This document shows positions 5,109 through 5,796 of a stretch of DNA of 5,796 nt, one piece after another. Both the position numbers and the translations under genes were made by a program. This DNA comes from Nitrospirota bacterium (GTDB lineage: Bacteria; Nitrospirota; Thermodesulfovibrionia; UBA6902; BMS3Bbin08). A model generated the notes under the pieces. The model worked only from the letters and a program-made list of their open reading frames with translations. It did no database searches and had not been told where the DNA came from. How positions within the stretch are numbered: position 1 is the first letter of the stretch; each line of letters begins with the position of its first letter. The stretch is from NCBI GenBank assembly GCA_016208845.1, contig JACQXH010000087.1, forward strand, positions 8,569 to 14,364, given 5' to 3'.

Positions 5109-5510
5109 TTATGGAATGCAACTATTTACCTCTGCTGATATATCAACAGATAATTCATTATTTAATGTATTCCCCTCGATAAGGGTCTGATTTGTTGGTA
5201 ATACCCAAATACGTAAAGCCGGATTTGGAGAGAAGACTGTATCGATAACAAATGAGTGATTGAAATATATGGTTTCACCGGATCGAGGGAAATATGGGTT
5301 TGAAAACCATCCTGAGAAGTGTTGACCTTGATCATAAGTATAATCTGGGAATATGTATGCCAAAGATCGCACATAGCTGGTGATAGAACCGAGATCCTTA
5401 TTTCCCCCAATATTTTTCACAGCCACGACAGCTTTTAAGTACAGCTTGCCGCTGCTACAGGTCGATGTTTTCTGAAGGGTAGTTATCGTTAAATCGGGGT
5501 GGGGTATTAT
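5109..5510 (-). CDS. C-terminal part of a frameshifted CARDB-like protein
   Basis: This frame is open for 133 residues before its stop and has no credible start of its own: the GTG at 5426 lacks a Shine-Dalgarno site and falls inside a beta-strand. Read from the C-tract it gives PHPDLTITTLQKTSTCSSGK, then LYLKAVVAVKNIGG. This is the start of a CARDB-type beta-sandwich (PDLTI...V.VKNIGG). The later strands follow: SGETIYFNHSFVIDTVF, and ALRIWVLPTNQTLIEGNTLN before NELSVDIS. CARDB domains are known as adhesion-like or scaffold modules of extracellular and large proteins. It is best read as the continuation of the gene starting at 5712, joined by removal of one C in the tract at 5496-5504 to give ..NNTPPDLTI.. 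and a total of about 200 residues. The strong terminator at 5006-5040 follows. Confidence 0.75.
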   Translation of the reverse strand: MIPHPDLTITTLQKTSTCSSGKLYLKAVVAVKNIGGNKDLGSITSYVRSLAYIFPDYTYDQGQHFSGWFSNPYFPRSGETIYFNHSFVIDTVFSPNPALRIWVLPTNQTLIEGNTLNNELSVDISAEVNSCIP

Positions 5511-5712
5511 TTAATTTCCAACAATACCACCATAAACTACTTCCATATGCCGCGGAACTGCAAATGCTTTTAGTACTATATACATTAGTAATAGGGTTCG
5601 CTGCTATGGCACTCTGTGCAGATGTAAGTGCATGAGAAAGAGATGAAAGAGTTAATGGACTTGTCAAATTTTTAGTTGAAATTATCTGAGTGGCTTCTTT
5701 CAACTTTCTCAT
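5455..5712 (-). CDS. N-terminal part of the same frameshifted CARDB-like gene
   Basis: The ATG at 5712 has a good AGGAG at 5716-5720, and its ATGA overlaps the stop of the upstream gene, so translation is probably coupled. The frame encodes 85 residues ending NIDL. The first 70 residues (to ..WKLNNT) are likely native: a Ser/Thr/Ala-rich stretch (22-41), then an aromatic and Cys-containing segment SSLWWYCWKL (58-67). After Thr70 the other frame carries the recognisable CARDB-like domain, so the last 15 residues here are probably out of frame. No signal peptide is visible, which is unusual for a CARDB-type protein. The first 70 residues are not recognised. Confidence 0.7.
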   Translation of the reverse strand: MRKLKEATQIISTKNLTSPLTLSSLSHALTSAQSAIAANPITNVYSTKSICSSAAYGSSLWWYCWKLNNTPPRFNDNYPSENIDL

Positions 5713-5795
5713 TTTCTCCTTTCAGATAATTTTAACTGCTCTTCCGAAAAAACGGCCTCACCAAATGCGCCGGGATCGATTATCTTGAGCAGACC
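5709..5795 (-). CDS. C-terminal end of an unrecognised upstream gene
   Basis: An open frame enters from the right edge and encodes 28 residues, GLLKIIDPGAFGEAVF followed by SEEQLKLSERRK, ending at TGA 5711-5709. That stop overlaps the ATG at 5712 in an ATGA junction, and the next gene's ribosome binding site lies within this coding end. The arrangement is typical of a translationally coupled operon, which supports it being real. Too little remains to assign a family. Confidence 0.7.
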   Translation of the reverse strand, partial: GLLKIIDPGAFGEAVFSEEQLKLSERRK

Positions 5796-5796
5796 C

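Noticed and set aside
5162..5410. Alternative minus-strand ORF inside the CARDB-like gene
   Set aside because: Out of frame with the CARDB-like consensus and without a ribosome site.
1..5796. tRNA, rRNA, CRISPR array or insertion sequence
   Set aside because: No cloverleaf, rRNA-like stretch, regular spaced repeats or transposase reading frame was seen on either strand.

Overview
The window looks like chromosomal DNA from a Gram-negative, probably environmental bacterium of moderate GC. The evidence is strong AGGAGG-type ribosome binding sites, Sec signal peptides, and a secretin/TonB short N-terminal (STN) type domain that normally goes with an outer membrane. The CHAT/ECF gene content, a remnant of a two-CW small protein and the intergenic repeat families would suit Nitrospirota or Desulfobacterota, but that placement is a weak inference. 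All supported genes lie on the minus strand, so transcription runs from right to left.

Right part (5796 to about 5000): the last 28 codons of an unrecognised gene overlap (ATGA) the start of a CARDB-like beta-sandwich protein. That protein is split into two reading frames near a C4-A-C4 tract, and a strong rho-independent terminator follows it. Middle part (about 4900 to 3173): a leader with several tiny ORFs and a hairpin precedes a secreted beta-rich protein, whose best start is out of frame by one base in an A9 tract. Next comes a secreted STN-domain/HEAT-repeat protein. The two are probably one operon.

Intergenic part (3172 to 2666): a 69-bp palindromic REP/MITE-like element, a broken two-CW small-protein gene, and two copies of a CCACGGAT-type repeat.

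Left part (2665 to 1 and beyond): a compact three-gene module of an ECF sigma factor, a soluble zinc-binding (HX3CX2C) anti-sigma-like protein with a beta-sandwich tail, and a CHAT-family caspase-like protease with an apparently intact His/Cys dyad. The gene order suggests, as inference, that the protease controls the anti-sigma protein and so releases the sigma factor. This would parallel the CHAT protease/Csx30/RpoE output of type III-E CRISPR systems, but no CRISPR component is visible here. This module is the most interesting content of the window.

Three genes have frame disruptions of one base, two of them in or beside homopolymers. Sequencing error must therefore be excluded before they are read as biology.
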